A DNA stretch of 33,535 bases. Source: Prevotella sp. Lineage in GTDB: Bacteria; Bacteroidota; Bacteroidia; Bacteroidales; Bacteroidaceae. Where the stretch lies: positions 1-33,535 of the forward strand of contig JAFPEE010000006.1 of NCBI GenBank assembly GCA_017389705.1, written 5' to 3'. A program made the position numbers and the translations under genes. Under the pieces are notes generated by a model that saw only the letters and a list, made by a program, of their open reading frames with translations, searched no databases and was not told the origin of the DNA. Positions 1-8,391 of this stretch are shown piece by piece; position 1 is the stretch's first letter; every line of letters starts with the position of its first letter.

Positions 1-442
1 TAAGAACGACAACCTGACGGCCAGTCTGTTCATACGCCCTGTCAATAAGACCGCCCAAACACATACCGGGTGTGGTCTCTTGAGGATTCCCACCATAAAT
101 CTTCTCATACGGAGCCAGTATATTTTCCAGTTCCTGTCTGATCTGTGCAGGGGGCATGTGCTTGGCGCCGCTCAAGTCAAGATGCAGTACAGGATACTGT
201 TCCCATTTCTGTTCAAGCTGCATTATCTTCAGCCCCTCGAAGAGTTCACGTTCACCACGGAAATACGATTCAAGAGTAGACGTAAGCAGAGACTTACCAA
301 ACCTACGCGGCCGGCTCATAAATATAAACTTGGCATATTTTGCTAACTGCCAAACAAGGTCTGTTTTATCTATATACAAATAACCTTCACGAATTACTTC
401 TGAAAACGTCTGAATGCCAATAGGATATCGTCTTTCTGCCAT
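1..442 (-). CDS. AAA-ATPase-like / PD-(D/E)XK nuclease family protein (5' part only)
   Basis: The reverse strand from 442 reads MAERRYPIGIQTFSEVIREG and stays open to the window edge (147 codons). It has the N-terminal layout of the AAA-ATPase-like family (PF09820): 'YIDKTDLVWQL', then a P-loop-like 'SRPRRFGKSLL' at about residues 43-53, then 'LESYFRGERELFEGL'. In this family the C-terminal half usually carries a PD-(D/E)XK nuclease-like domain, which lies outside the window. These genes are abundant and multicopy in Bacteroides and Prevotella; their role is unknown, and defence or mobile-element links are only suggested. The start is supported by a promoter just upstream. The gene is cut by the window edge, not visibly broken. 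Confidence 0.85.
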   Translation of the reverse strand, partial: MAERRYPIGIQTFSEVIREGYLYIDKTDLVWQLAKYAKFIFMSRPRRFGKSLLTSTLESYFRGERELFEGLKIMQLEQKWEQYPVLHLDLSGAKHMPPAQIRQELENILAPYEKIYGGNPQETTPGMCLGGLIDRAYEQTGRQVVVL

Positions 443-463
443 CGAAACTATTATTTATGATTG

Positions 464-495
464 CAAAGATAGAAAGAATAACTGTAATATCCAAA
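464..495 (-). promoter_or_regulatory. Bacteroidetes-type promoter of the AAA-ATPase-like gene
   Basis: Read on the minus strand, TTTG (495-492) is followed after 20 bases by TATCTTTG (471-464), matching the Bacteroidetes consensus TTTG-N19-TAnnTTTG. Transcription would begin near 459, about 17 bases before the ATG at 442. Confidence 0.75.
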
Positions 496-572
496 TAATT
501 GCACATTTTTTTAATTTGTGACAACTATCAGGCACTTTTCTTACATCGAACTCACGTTTATTCAAATAACAT

Positions 573-592
573 CTGACACTTCTAACACTTCT
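573..592. repeat. Left inverted-repeat arm of element A
   Basis: The 20 bases CTGACACTTCTAACACTTCT match the reverse complement of 888-907 at 19 of 20 positions, with 295 bases between the arms. Read on the minus strand the arm is two 9-base AGAAGTGTN units. Confidence 0.75.
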
Positions 593-708
593 CGCGCTAA
601 TAATTGAAAATCGGATAGTTATAAAACCAGCACCTCACACCTAACCTTGCACCTAACCCTCACGACATCCCCCTATTCCCATTAGGTTTAACCACCATCA
701 GAGTCGGA

Positions 709-815
709 GTTACATGCCGAGAAAGCAGGAGTTACATGCCGAGAAAGCAGGAGTTACATGCCGAGAAACTACCAGTTACATGCCGAGAAACTACCGGTTA
801 CATGCCGAGAAACTT
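709..815. repeat. 22-bp tandem repeat array (element A, five copies)
   Basis: Copies begin at 709, 731, 753, 775 and 797, exactly 22 bases apart. Each begins GTTACATGCCGAGAAA. The remaining six bases are of two kinds, GCAGGA (copies 1-2; copy 3 is CTACCA-like after the core) and CTACCA/CTACCG. The same 22-base period and CCGAGAAA core recur at 18655-18720. Confidence 0.85.
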
Positions 816-881
816 TATGTAAGCTTAGGTGTCAGGTCAAGTGTAAGGTACTTTTTTGTAACCATCTATAAATCAATATTT

Positions 882-908
882 AGTGTAAGAAGTGTAAGAA
901 GTGTCAGG
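882..908. repeat. Right inverted-repeat arm of element A, three 9-bp units
   Basis: Three adjoining units AGTGTAAGA (882-890), AGTGTAAGA (891-899) and AGTGTCAGG (900-908). Positions 888-907 pair with 573-592. A related copy, AAGTGTAAGGTACT (839-852), resembles AAGTGTCAGGTACT (899-912). Confidence 0.75.
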
Positions 909-999
909 TACTATTTACTTTAAGAGCATTTTGGGATTCTTATCTCGATATGCTCAATGCTACTTTAAAATGATTCGTTAAAAACTTAAGCGAAACGAA

Positions 1000-1033
1000 T
1001 CCGCCCTGCGGCTATGGGAAGTCGCAGGGCGGA
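1000..1033 (-). terminator. Hairpin terminator after the SusC-OmpA operon
   Basis: CCGCCCTGCG (1001-1010) pairs perfectly with CGCAGGGCGG (1023-1032), extended by T1000-A1033, around a 12-base loop. On the minus strand it is followed within about 25 bases by a run of T. It lies 42 bases past the stop of the last operon gene. Confidence 0.7.
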
Positions 1034-1074
1034 ATGAATAATTTGTTTAGAACTAATGTTCTGTCTGTCAGAGG

Positions 1075-2589
1075 TTACTTCTTAACGAAACTCCAGAAAG
1101 TTGCCTCGCTCCAGCTGCCTGTGCCTTCATCAGCATAGGTGAGAATCAACTGGTCGTTGGTCAGCTTGATAATCTCGAATGAAGTGGGCTTGGTGCCACC
1201 ACCGTTTATCTTGAACGGGAAGAGGATAGAGCCTCCATCTGTATCCAGCGTACCAAAGTTCCATGCAACGCCATTGACTTCCTGACGATTCTCATCATAA
1301 TTCAGGGCGAACTTACCGCTGCGAATTTCAGTACCATCAGCCGTGTAAGACTTCACATTACCTGTTGCCCAGTCAAAGGTCATGTAGGCGTTCGGGTCTT
1401 CCTCGCCTGTAGCGACACCCGTATCGGAGTGCTGCAGCTGCCCAGTCAGGTCAGCAGCAGGGCACGACCACCAAATACCATTGGGGAATGTGTCACCATC
1501 GCCAGGAGTATAACCGAAGTTACCCCATGAGCCCAGAACAATTGTTCCGTTATTATCCCAAGGAATATTCTCTCCCCAGGTCCAAGCCTTAGTGCCAAAG
1601 TCAGTCAGCATGGCTTCACCGTCAGATGAACTTACAAAGCTCCAGAAAGTGGCTTCGCTCCAGCTACCTGTTCCTGCATCAGCATAGGACAGAATCAACT
1701 GGTCTGATGTCAACTTAAGGATTTCAAACTCCGTGGGCTTTGTTCCACCACCATTTATTTTGAAGGGGAACAAGATAGCACCTTCTGTTGTCTTCAAAGT
1801 TCCTAAACTCCAAGCCACACCATTGACCTCTTTGCGAGTGGTACCGTCCCAGCCTTCGACAGAGTATTTCCCACTGCGAATCTTGTTGCCACCGGCATCG
1901 AAGCAAGCAATGTTACCATCATCGTAGATGACCATCGAGGCGTTGGAACTTTCCTCACCAGTGGCCACACCTGTGTCAGAGTGCTGCAGCTGGCCAGTCA
2001 ACTCATCGGCGGGACATGACCACCAGATACCATTGGGGAATGTGTCACCATCGCCAGGAGTATAACCGAAGTTACCCCATGAGCCCAGAACAATTGTTCC
2101 GTTGTTGTCCCAGGGAATATTCTCGCCCCAATACCATGTCTTGGAACCGTAGGCATCGCTGGCCAACATGCGAACAACGGGCTCCAGCTCCTGAGGAACA
2201 TAGACGGTAGCGGTCTTCTGTCCGACAATGAGATTGCCGTTGAAGTCGCGGGTCTCAATAAAATAGGTTTGGGTGCTTGGATTACCACGCTTTGGCACAA
2301 TCTTGAAGGTGCCGTTGGCCTTGCCAGCAGTCAGCACATTGCGATTGCCTTCATCGTCCAACTGATAGATGGTGACCACACGGGATGGGGATGTGGTGTA
2401 CATGAAATAGTTACCGTCGGCAGACTCGATGGTATAGTCCTCGTCGGCATACTGCACAACCGAGAAGCCACTGGTCAGCTGCTCAGCAGTCAGACTGGAG
2501 TTGCCAGGCATGTCGATGCTGTCCTTCGAAGGGTTGCAGGCAGTCAGCAAACCAAGGGCTGCAACCATGAATAATATTGATTTTTTCAT
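1075..2589 (-). CDS. Surface lipoprotein with two near-identical modules, likely glycan-binding
   Basis: The 504-residue product has a lipoprotein signal peptide (LLTAC, Cys18). An N-terminal beta-rich part (about 40-135) is followed by two tandem modules of about 180 residues (about 139-319 and 323-504) with a 184-residue period. Each module has GENIPWDNNG, then GSWGNFGYTPGDGDTFPNGI, QLQHSDTGVATGEE, FPFKINGGGTKPT and WSEATFWSFV. The density of Trp, Gly and Asn suits a beta-sandwich carbohydrate binder. The gene sits third after susC and susD, where SusE/SusF-like surface glycan-binding proteins normally lie. I do not recognise the module as a named family; binding is inferred from position and composition. 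The modules share 77 identical bases, pointing to recent duplication or gene conversion. Confidence 0.8.
   Translation of the reverse strand: MKKSILFMVAALGLLTACNPSKDSIDMPGNSSLTAEQLTSGFSVVQYADEDYTIESADGNYFMYTTSPSRVVTIYQLDDEGNRNVLTAGKANGTFKIVPKRGNPSTQTYFIETRDFNGNLIVGQKTATVYVPQELEPVVRMLASDAYGSKTWYWGENIPWDNNGTIVLGSWGNFGYTPGDGDTFPNGIWWSCPADELTGQLQHSDTGVATGEESSNASMVIYDDGNIACFDAGGNKIRSGKYSVEGWDGTTRKEVNGVAWSLGTLKTTEGAILFPFKINGGGTKPTEFEILKLTSDQLILSYADAGTGSWSEATFWSFVSSSDGEAMLTDFGTKAWTWGENIPWDNNGTIVLGSWGNFGYTPGDGDTFPNGIWWSCPAADLTGQLQHSDTGVATGEEDPNAYMTFDWATGNVKSYTADGTEIRSGKFALNYDENRQEVNGVAWNFGTLDTDGGSILFPFKINGGGTKPTSFEIIKLTNDQLILTYADEGTGSWSEATFWSFVKK
1475..1551 (-). repeat. 77-bp exact repeat, copy in module 2 of the lipoprotein
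   Basis: Identical base for base to 2027-2103 (offset 552). It encodes the GTIVLGSWGNFGY-to-PNGI stretch. Third codon positions match as well. Confidence 0.9.
2027..2103 (-). repeat. 77-bp exact repeat, copy in module 1 of the lipoprotein
   Basis: Partner of 1475-1551. Identity stops abruptly at both ends, and the flanking module sequence diverges by several substitutions per 30 bases. Confidence 0.9.
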
Positions 2590-2623
2590 TTGTCTTCTTT
2601 GTTTAATGATTCAACATAGTGGA

Positions 2624-4411
2624 TTACCAGCCACCGTATTCAGAGGAGGCATCCGTCCAACCGTCGTTCTGCTTTACAGTACCCAGGGCTATCTGTGTCT
2701 CAGGCATCTTCTGGAAACCTGCAGTAGCATTGTAGCGGGCTGTATAGCCACCGTTATGGGCAGTGTTTGTAGAGGCAGAACCGCAATAGTAGATGGGCTG
2801 ATTCTCCTGCTTGGCCAGGACCACGGAGGCGATGTGCCAGCGGCGGATGTCGTTCCAGCGGATGCCCTCGCAGGCCAGCTCCCAACGGCGCTCGTTCTGC
2901 AGAGCCTGTAGTGAATAGCCATTGATAGCGGGCAGACCAGCTCTTGCGCGTACCTTATTAATACCTGAGGGGTCTTCCTTCAACTCAGACTGCATCAGCA
3001 ATACGTCAGCAAAGCGGATGAGCACGAGGTCGTGGATGTTCGACAGCTGGAAGTTGTTCTCACCGGAGGTATCCCAGTTGCCGGGATACATACCGGTCTC
3101 AAAGCAGGCAATGTATGCGGGGGGATCCTGTCCGTCCTCACCCTTGACGTAGCCTTTGTTGACGGCACAGATGGGCGACCACTTCTTTGAGTAGTAGTCG
3201 GTCTCCTGTACGAAGTCAGCCCAGCCGCCGTAGGTGTAAGCAGGCATTTCCTGTTTGTCGTTCACAAAGGCGATGGTAGCCTTCAGACGCATGTCGTTAG
3301 GCTCGGCAGCCTTCCAGTCGTTGACGAGGTTCGGTGCTACAGGACCGGCGCCCCAACCCTGTCCGAAGGGGAAGGTGTTGGCATAGTCCTGGCCACCACG
3401 CACGCCGAAGTGCAGGGCGATACCGTTGGCATAGCCAATCGTCGTGCTCCACGAAGCCAGCTTGTTGAACTTGATGGCGAACATGGACTCGGGGTTGACA
3501 CCGTTTTCATTCTCAACCCACTTCAGACCCTGACCAGCGGTGTAAGGATACTCGTCGACAACCAGCTTGTTGGTGTAAGCCCACAGGTTGCGGAAGTCGG
3601 GAACCAGCTCATAGCCCGAGTTGTTCACACAGTCGTCGATGTAGTTGATGACATCCTGCTTGGTCAGCGTGGTGCCGTCGTTCAAATCAACTGAAGTCAG
3701 CGGGTTGTAATCAGTTTTTACCAGGTCTGCTGTTGAAGTACCGTTGCAATAGAAGCCGGTATAGAACAACCAGGCACGGCTCAGCATAGCCTCGGCGGTG
3801 TACTTGTCGATACGGCCGTCAGTGCGACGCACGGCAGGCAGCATGTCACAGGCATTGCGCAGGTCCTGCAGAATCTGACCCCACAGCACCTTGACGTCGC
3901 CCTGCGAGTTGTCTTCCTGCTCAGGGTCAAGAATCAGGGGCACGTTGCCGTACATGGAGGCCAGCTCGTAATAGTAGAAGGCACGGAGGAAGTAAGCCTC
4001 GGCCAGACCTTTGTTCTTAACGTCCTCGGACATGCCTGAAGCATCCAGCAGCACCTTGATGAGGGTGTTGGCACGGGCTATTCCGGCGTAACGGTCTGAG
4101 TAGAACTGATTGGTCATGTCTGCATTGTAGTTACAGAGCAAGTCCTCAGCCTGCATCAGCTTGTCGTTGGTACCGCCACCGCCCAACTGGTCATCAGATG
4201 CCAGACAGGCTGCATAGAGGAACGAGCACTGCGGATTGGCGTGCGTCGTGTTCAGGTTCTGATAGACACCAGCCAGCACGTCCTGAACATGGCTGTCAGT
4301 CTGTGGATATTCACTGGTAGACATTTCGCCGATGTTCTCTACATTGTCGATGCTACAGGAAGCAAGACCCATCGTGACAGCAACGGCGGCAAATAAAAAT
4401 ATCTTTTTCAT
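2624..4411 (-). CDS. SusD/RagB-family outer-membrane nutrient-binding lipoprotein (set 1)
   Basis: The 595-residue lipoprotein (LASC, Cys19) forms the lid over the partner SusC barrel on the cell surface and captures the ligand for import. Family hallmarks are visible: an N-terminal helical part with 'GIARANTLIKVLLD' and 'EAYFLRAFYYYELASMYGNVPLI' (TPR-like helices), and a C-terminal 'LVLIRFADVLLMQSEL', 'INKVRARAGLP', 'LQNERRWELACEGIRWNDIRRW' signature. The length is normal for the family. The start has an A-rich leader, and the gene lies 45 bases after susC and 34 bases before the duplicated lipoprotein, indicating one transcript. The substrate cannot be read from the sequence, and no hydrolase is linked on this strand. 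Confidence 0.95.
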   Translation of the reverse strand: MKKIFLFAAVAVTMGLASCSIDNVENIGEMSTSEYPQTDSHVQDVLAGVYQNLNTTHANPQCSFLYAACLASDDQLGGGGTNDKLMQAEDLLCNYNADMTNQFYSDRYAGIARANTLIKVLLDASGMSEDVKNKGLAEAYFLRAFYYYELASMYGNVPLILDPEQEDNSQGDVKVLWGQILQDLRNACDMLPAVRRTDGRIDKYTAEAMLSRAWLFYTGFYCNGTSTADLVKTDYNPLTSVDLNDGTTLTKQDVINYIDDCVNNSGYELVPDFRNLWAYTNKLVVDEYPYTAGQGLKWVENENGVNPESMFAIKFNKLASWSTTIGYANGIALHFGVRGGQDYANTFPFGQGWGAGPVAPNLVNDWKAAEPNDMRLKATIAFVNDKQEMPAYTYGGWADFVQETDYYSKKWSPICAVNKGYVKGEDGQDPPAYIACFETGMYPGNWDTSGENNFQLSNIHDLVLIRFADVLLMQSELKEDPSGINKVRARAGLPAINGYSLQALQNERRWELACEGIRWNDIRRWHIASVVLAKQENQPIYYCGSASTNTAHNGGYTARYNATAGFQKMPETQIALGTVKQNDGWTDASSEYGGW

Positions 4412-4456
4412 ATTTCTTATATTATCTGAGTTTTATAAGTATTTCAGTCTATAAGC

Positions 4457-7400
4457 TTATTTCACTTGAGTGATGATGACCGAACGGCTCATCTGAGCAT
4501 CGTCGTAGTACAGGTTCTCTACACCACCCTTAGAGTCGAGCACGAGGCTGTCAGCAGCAACGCCGAACTCGTTGATGAGCGTGTCATAGACGTGCTGTGC
4601 ACGGGCCTGTGCCAGCTCTGCGTTGTGGGCTGCGGTACCAGTGGCCTTGTCGGCATAGCCGACCACGTTGAACTTGGTGCCCTTCGGAGCAGCCTTGATC
4701 ATCTCGGCAACAGCCTGGAGGTTCACGCGTTCGCGGTTGACGACCTTGGTCTTGTTAATCTCGAAGTTGACGAAGTAAGGATAGCTCAGGATAGACTCCT
4801 TGTTGATAACCTTCTCCACAGCAGGCTTGTTGCGGAGGTCAGCGTTCTCGGCACGCAGCTTGTTAACCTCACCGTTCAGGCGGTTAATCTCAGCATCGTC
4901 CTGCACGTAGACGGTCTTGGTCTCTGTGCGAACTTCCTTCGGGGTGTCCTTACCCTTGAACTTGATGTTCACACCAACCATGTAAGTGCGGGGCTGAGGA
5001 TAGTTACCTACGTCAACACCCGTTACCCAAGGCTCGGAACCGTTCAGGGCCATACCGTTCTCAGGATCCATACCCTTGTACTTGGTGATGGTGAAGAGGT
5101 TCTGGGCAGCGAAGTAGACGCGGCACTGCTGGAACTGGCTCCTCTTCAACAGCGACTTGCACAGGTCGTAACCTACGGTGAGGTTCTGCAGGCGGAAGTA
5201 GCCGGCATTCTCCACATAGATGTCAGAGATGGACTGCCAGTTGACACCACGGTTCATAGCTGCCAGCTGAGGATACTTGTTGCTGGTGCCCTCGCCGTTC
5301 CAGTAGTCATAGACCTCGGTGGTGAAGTTCTCGTACTCACCATCGGTGAACTTACGATAGGAGCGGGCCACCTGCTGTCCGAGAGCGGCGTAGCCGGTGA
5401 TGTTCAGGTCGAAGCCCTTCCAGTTGGCACCCAGGGTGATACCCATTGTGACATCGGGGTTGGGGTCGCCCAGATAGGTCTTGTCGTCGGCTGTGATGAT
5501 GCCGTCGCCATTGGTGTCGACGAACTTCAGGTCACCCACCTTCAGGTCGGTACCCTGCAAAGAGTTGGCAGCATTGCCGTCCTTCAGGGTTGCGGTATAT
5601 GCAGCCAGGTCGGCAGCATTCTGGATGACACCGGCGGTCTTATAACCCCAGAAGTAGCCGATAGGCTGTCCTTCCTCGAAGCGGGCCATGTAGCCAGTAC
5701 CCTGGGCGAGCAGGTCGCTACCGCCGTTGTTGTACTTCTGCGAGCTGTTCACCTCTGTTACCTTATTCTTATTATAGGCAATGTTGTAGCCGATGTTGTA
5801 CTCGAAGTCCTTACCGATGCGGTCGCGCCAGTTGATGGCGAACTCAATACCGGTGTTACGAACGGTACCGGCATTCTTCAGCTGAGTGTCGAAACCAGTG
5901 GAAGGCGATACGGGAACATACAGCAACAGATCCTTTGTGGTCTTGCGGTACCAGTCGAAGACGATACCCAGCTTGCCGCCGAGGAAACGAGCATCGAAAC
6001 CTAAGTCTAGCTGCTCAGAGGTCTCCCAGGTCAGCTCCTCGTTCTTCAGACGAGAAAGAGCGGCACCCTTTGAGGGGTTGTCCTTCTCACTGTTGAATGA
6101 ATACATGCTGTAGGCGTCGTACTTGAAAGCAGCCTCATACTGGAAAGCACTAATGTTCTTGTTACCATTCTGACCCCAACCGGCACGCAGCTTCAAGAAG
6201 CTCAGCCACTTGGAATCTCTCAGGAAGTTCTCGTTGCTGATGACCCAACCGGCAGAGAATGAGGGGAAGTAACCCCAGCGGTGACCGGGAGCGAATACGG
6301 AGCTACCATCGGCACGGATAATAGCAGAGAACATATACTTCTCAGCATAGTCATAGTTCAAACGTCCGAAGTAAGACATACCACGAGAATCGGTATAAGG
6401 AGAGCCTGATACCGTAGCACTGGTATTGTTCTTCATCATGTCCATGTAGGCATGCTTCAGGTCACCTACGATAGCGTCAGAAGAAGTGGCATTCAGCTGG
6501 AAACCGAAATCAGGACGGCTCTCGCCGTACTCTGTACCGGCCAGCACATCGAAGTGGTGATCCTTCAGGTCGAACTTATAGTTCAGGGTGTGAGTCATGC
6601 CCCAGCTCCAGCCAAGACCTACCTGGTTGGTAGCCTGGTCGGTGGTACGCATGTCACCCTGGTCGTTAATCTTATAGGTTGGCAGATAACAGCGCCAGCT
6701 CCAAGAGCTCTGGCTGTAGTTCACCTGTCCACGATAGGTCAGACCCTTGATCGGCTGAATCTCAATATAACCTACTGCATTCAGACCGTGGCTGACACTC
6801 TTGTTGTTGGCACTCTGGCTGTTAATCAGGTTGAGGATGGGGTTGCTGGCGTATGAAGTATAGTTGAACATACCCATGCTCTTCAGGTCGCTATAGCCAA
6901 AATATTCGCCACTCTGATTGTAGATGGGAATCAGCGGGTTGCCACGCAGTGCTGTAGACAGGATGTTTGAATACTGGTTGCCAATCTGGATACCCTGATT
7001 CTGCTTGTGGCTGTAGTAAACGTTCTCACCAATCTTGATGACGTCCATGCCCTTTGAGTTACGATAGACAACGTGCTCAGAGTTCAGACGGACAGTCAGA
7101 CGACGGTAGTCAGACTTGGCGTAGTCGCCGCCGAAGACACCATCCTGATACTGGTAACCCACACCGAGAGAGAACTTGGAGAGGCTGCCGCCACCGGCCA
7201 AGTTCAATGAGTGAGAGGTTGTGATGGCGTTCTTCTTGCGAAGAGCCTCAACCCAGTTGGTACCGGCATTGGAACCGTCGTTATAAGCCTGCAGCAGAGA
7301 CTCCTGTCCCTGGAAGTAGCTTGACCAGTTGCGGACTGACTCCCCAGAGTTGTAGCGTACAAGGTCCATCACCTGCATATACTCCTTGGCTGTCAGCATC

Positions 7401-8197
7401 TGGGGCAGACGGTAGATGTTCTGCCAGCCGATGTTGCCGTCGTAGCTGATTTCAATGCTGCCTTCCTTACCTTGCTTGGTGGTGACGAGGATGACACCGT
7501 TTGCAGCAGCAGAACCGTAGATGGCGCAGCTTGCAGCATCCTTCAGCACGTCGATACGCTCAATGTCGGCAGGGTTCAGGTTGTTGATGTCACCTCCTGC
7601 TACACCGTCGATAACGTACAAAGGCTTCGTGTCGCCATTGGTACCTGCACCACGGATGGCAATCTTAAAGCCGTCACCAGGCTGACCTGAGTTAGCCTGA
7701 ATAGACACACCAGGGCTCTGGCTCTGCAGGGCACCCAGTACCTGAGTGGTGTTCAGCTTGGCAATGTCCTCACCCTTCACCTCAACGGTAGCACCGGTGA
7801 CGAGTTTCTTCTTCTGGACACCATAACCTACGACAACCACCTCGTCAATCATGGCGTTGTCTTCCTGCATCGTTACAGAGATGCTCGCTCTGTCGCCTAC
7901 GGCAATCTCCTGCGTGGTATAACCAATGTAGGAGATGACAAGAGTTGCACCGGGCTTCACGTTAATGGTAAAATTACCATCGAAGTCGGTAACCACACCG
8001 TTGCTGGTATTGCCCTTCTCAACCACTGATGCTCCGATGACGGGACCCATGGCATCAGACACAGTACCAGTAACCTTCTTCGTTGACTGTTGAACAGCCT
8101 GTACCGAGTTCTCGGCATTGGCTGCTACTGGTGAGTACATTCCCAACAGGGAGCATGCACCCATCAACAGCGCTGTCTTTCTGATTTTTTGATTCAT
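4457..8197 (-). CDS. SusC/RagA TonB-dependent transporter with C-terminal OmpA-like domain
   Basis: The product has 1246 residues: signal peptide (1-28), CarboxypepD_reg-like beta-sandwich (about 40-110), TonB box DEVVVVGYG (118-126), plug with 'LYVIDGV' and 'IERIDVLKDAASCAIYGSAAANGVILVTTK', and a barrel whose last strand 'TYMVGVNIKF' ends near 1081. Ordinary SusC proteins stop there. This one continues for 165 residues: a heptad-like segment AEINRLNGEVNKLRAEN (about 1102-1122), then an OmpA-like fold (about 1135-1246) with 'GYADKATGTAAHN' and 'ELAQARAQHV'. Asp1183 and Arg1199 align with the two residues that bind diaminopimelate in OmpA proteins. The end of the barrel faces the periplasm, so the domain could grip peptidoglycan. 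It heads the minus-strand operon, and the reading frame is intact. Confidence 0.95.
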   Translation of the reverse strand: MNQKIRKTALLMGACSLLGMYSPVAANAENSVQAVQQSTKKVTGTVSDAMGPVIGASVVEKGNTSNGVVTDFDGNFTINVKPGATLVISYIGYTTQEIAVGDRASISVTMQEDNAMIDEVVVVGYGVQKKKLVTGATVEVKGEDIAKLNTTQVLGALQSQSPGVSIQANSGQPGDGFKIAIRGAGTNGDTKPLYVIDGVAGGDINNLNPADIERIDVLKDAASCAIYGSAAANGVILVTTKQGKEGSIEISYDGNIGWQNIYRLPQMLTAKEYMQVMDLVRYNSGESVRNWSSYFQGQESLLQAYNDGSNAGTNWVEALRKKNAITTSHSLNLAGGGSLSKFSLGVGYQYQDGVFGGDYAKSDYRRLTVRLNSEHVVYRNSKGMDVIKIGENVYYSHKQNQGIQIGNQYSNILSTALRGNPLIPIYNQSGEYFGYSDLKSMGMFNYTSYASNPILNLINSQSANNKSVSHGLNAVGYIEIQPIKGLTYRGQVNYSQSSWSWRCYLPTYKINDQGDMRTTDQATNQVGLGWSWGMTHTLNYKFDLKDHHFDVLAGTEYGESRPDFGFQLNATSSDAIVGDLKHAYMDMMKNNTSATVSGSPYTDSRGMSYFGRLNYDYAEKYMFSAIIRADGSSVFAPGHRWGYFPSFSAGWVISNENFLRDSKWLSFLKLRAGWGQNGNKNISAFQYEAAFKYDAYSMYSFNSEKDNPSKGAALSRLKNEELTWETSEQLDLGFDARFLGGKLGIVFDWYRKTTKDLLLYVPVSPSTGFDTQLKNAGTVRNTGIEFAINWRDRIGKDFEYNIGYNIAYNKNKVTEVNSSQKYNNGGSDLLAQGTGYMARFEEGQPIGYFWGYKTAGVIQNAADLAAYTATLKDGNAANSLQGTDLKVGDLKFVDTNGDGIITADDKTYLGDPNPDVTMGITLGANWKGFDLNITGYAALGQQVARSYRKFTDGEYENFTTEVYDYWNGEGTSNKYPQLAAMNRGVNWQSISDIYVENAGYFRLQNLTVGYDLCKSLLKRSQFQQCRVYFAAQNLFTITKYKGMDPENGMALNGSEPWVTGVDVGNYPQPRTYMVGVNIKFKGKDTPKEVRTETKTVYVQDDAEINRLNGEVNKLRAENADLRNKPAVEKVINKESILSYPYFVNFEINKTKVVNRERVNLQAVAEMIKAAPKGTKFNVVGYADKATGTAAHNAELAQARAQHVYDTLINEFGVAADSLVLDSKGGVENLYYDDAQMSRSVIITQVK

Positions 8198-8243
8198 ACT
8201 TAAGTATTTTCTTTGAATTGATTGGATAAATACAATGTTTTAG

Positions 8244-8306
8244 TTAGTAGAGATACAAAATCTCCTCCACGCCAAGCCCACCAGGCCCGCAATGGTGAAT
8301 TGCCAT
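8244..8306 (-). CDS. Possible 20-codon leader peptide upstream of SusC-OmpA
   Basis: The minus strand reads MAIHHCGPGGLGVEEILYLY and then TAA. It starts 7 bases after a purine-rich GAGAGAG and ends 46 bases before the susC ATG, inside the transcribed leader. Its first 45 bases are about 60% GC while both flanks are near 20-25%, so the island is under some constraint. It could be a leader ORF or a structured RNA segment (a small AATGG/CCATT stem overlaps the start). I do not recognise the peptide. Confidence 0.35.
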   Translation of the reverse strand: MAIHHCGPGGLGVEEILYLY

Positions 8307-8391
8307 TTTTTACTCTCTCTTTCTCATTTAATTTAGTTTTAATTTCTATATGTTAGTAATAAAGTTATGTTCATACGTGTATTCCACCGTG

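Larger units (their letters stand above)
443..1074. other. Non-coding region with composite repeat element A
   Basis: No credible gene was found on either strand. The stretch holds the promoter of the ATPase-like gene (464-495), an inverted repeat pair (573-592 with 888-907), a 12-bp-period pair of CACCTAACC (638-646, 650-658), a five-copy 22-bp tandem array (709-815), and the terminator of the upstream-facing SusCD operon (1000-1033). The open frame over 714-923 is built on a 22-bp repeat. That period is not a multiple of three, so the frame is not protein-like. Confidence 0.7.

Noticed and set aside
709..815. CRISPR-like array in the 22-bp repeats
   Set aside because: The repeats adjoin directly with no unique spacers, and no cas genes are present.
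714..923. 69-codon open frame over the 22-bp repeats
   Set aside because: It depends on a repeat whose period is not a multiple of three, has no promoter or start signal, and the predicted peptide is a patchwork.
4466..6004. 512-codon open frame on the plus strand inside the SusC-OmpA gene
   Set aside because: It is antisense to a well-supported SusC barrel; its product is low-complexity Val/Leu/Gly-rich and without any family motif.
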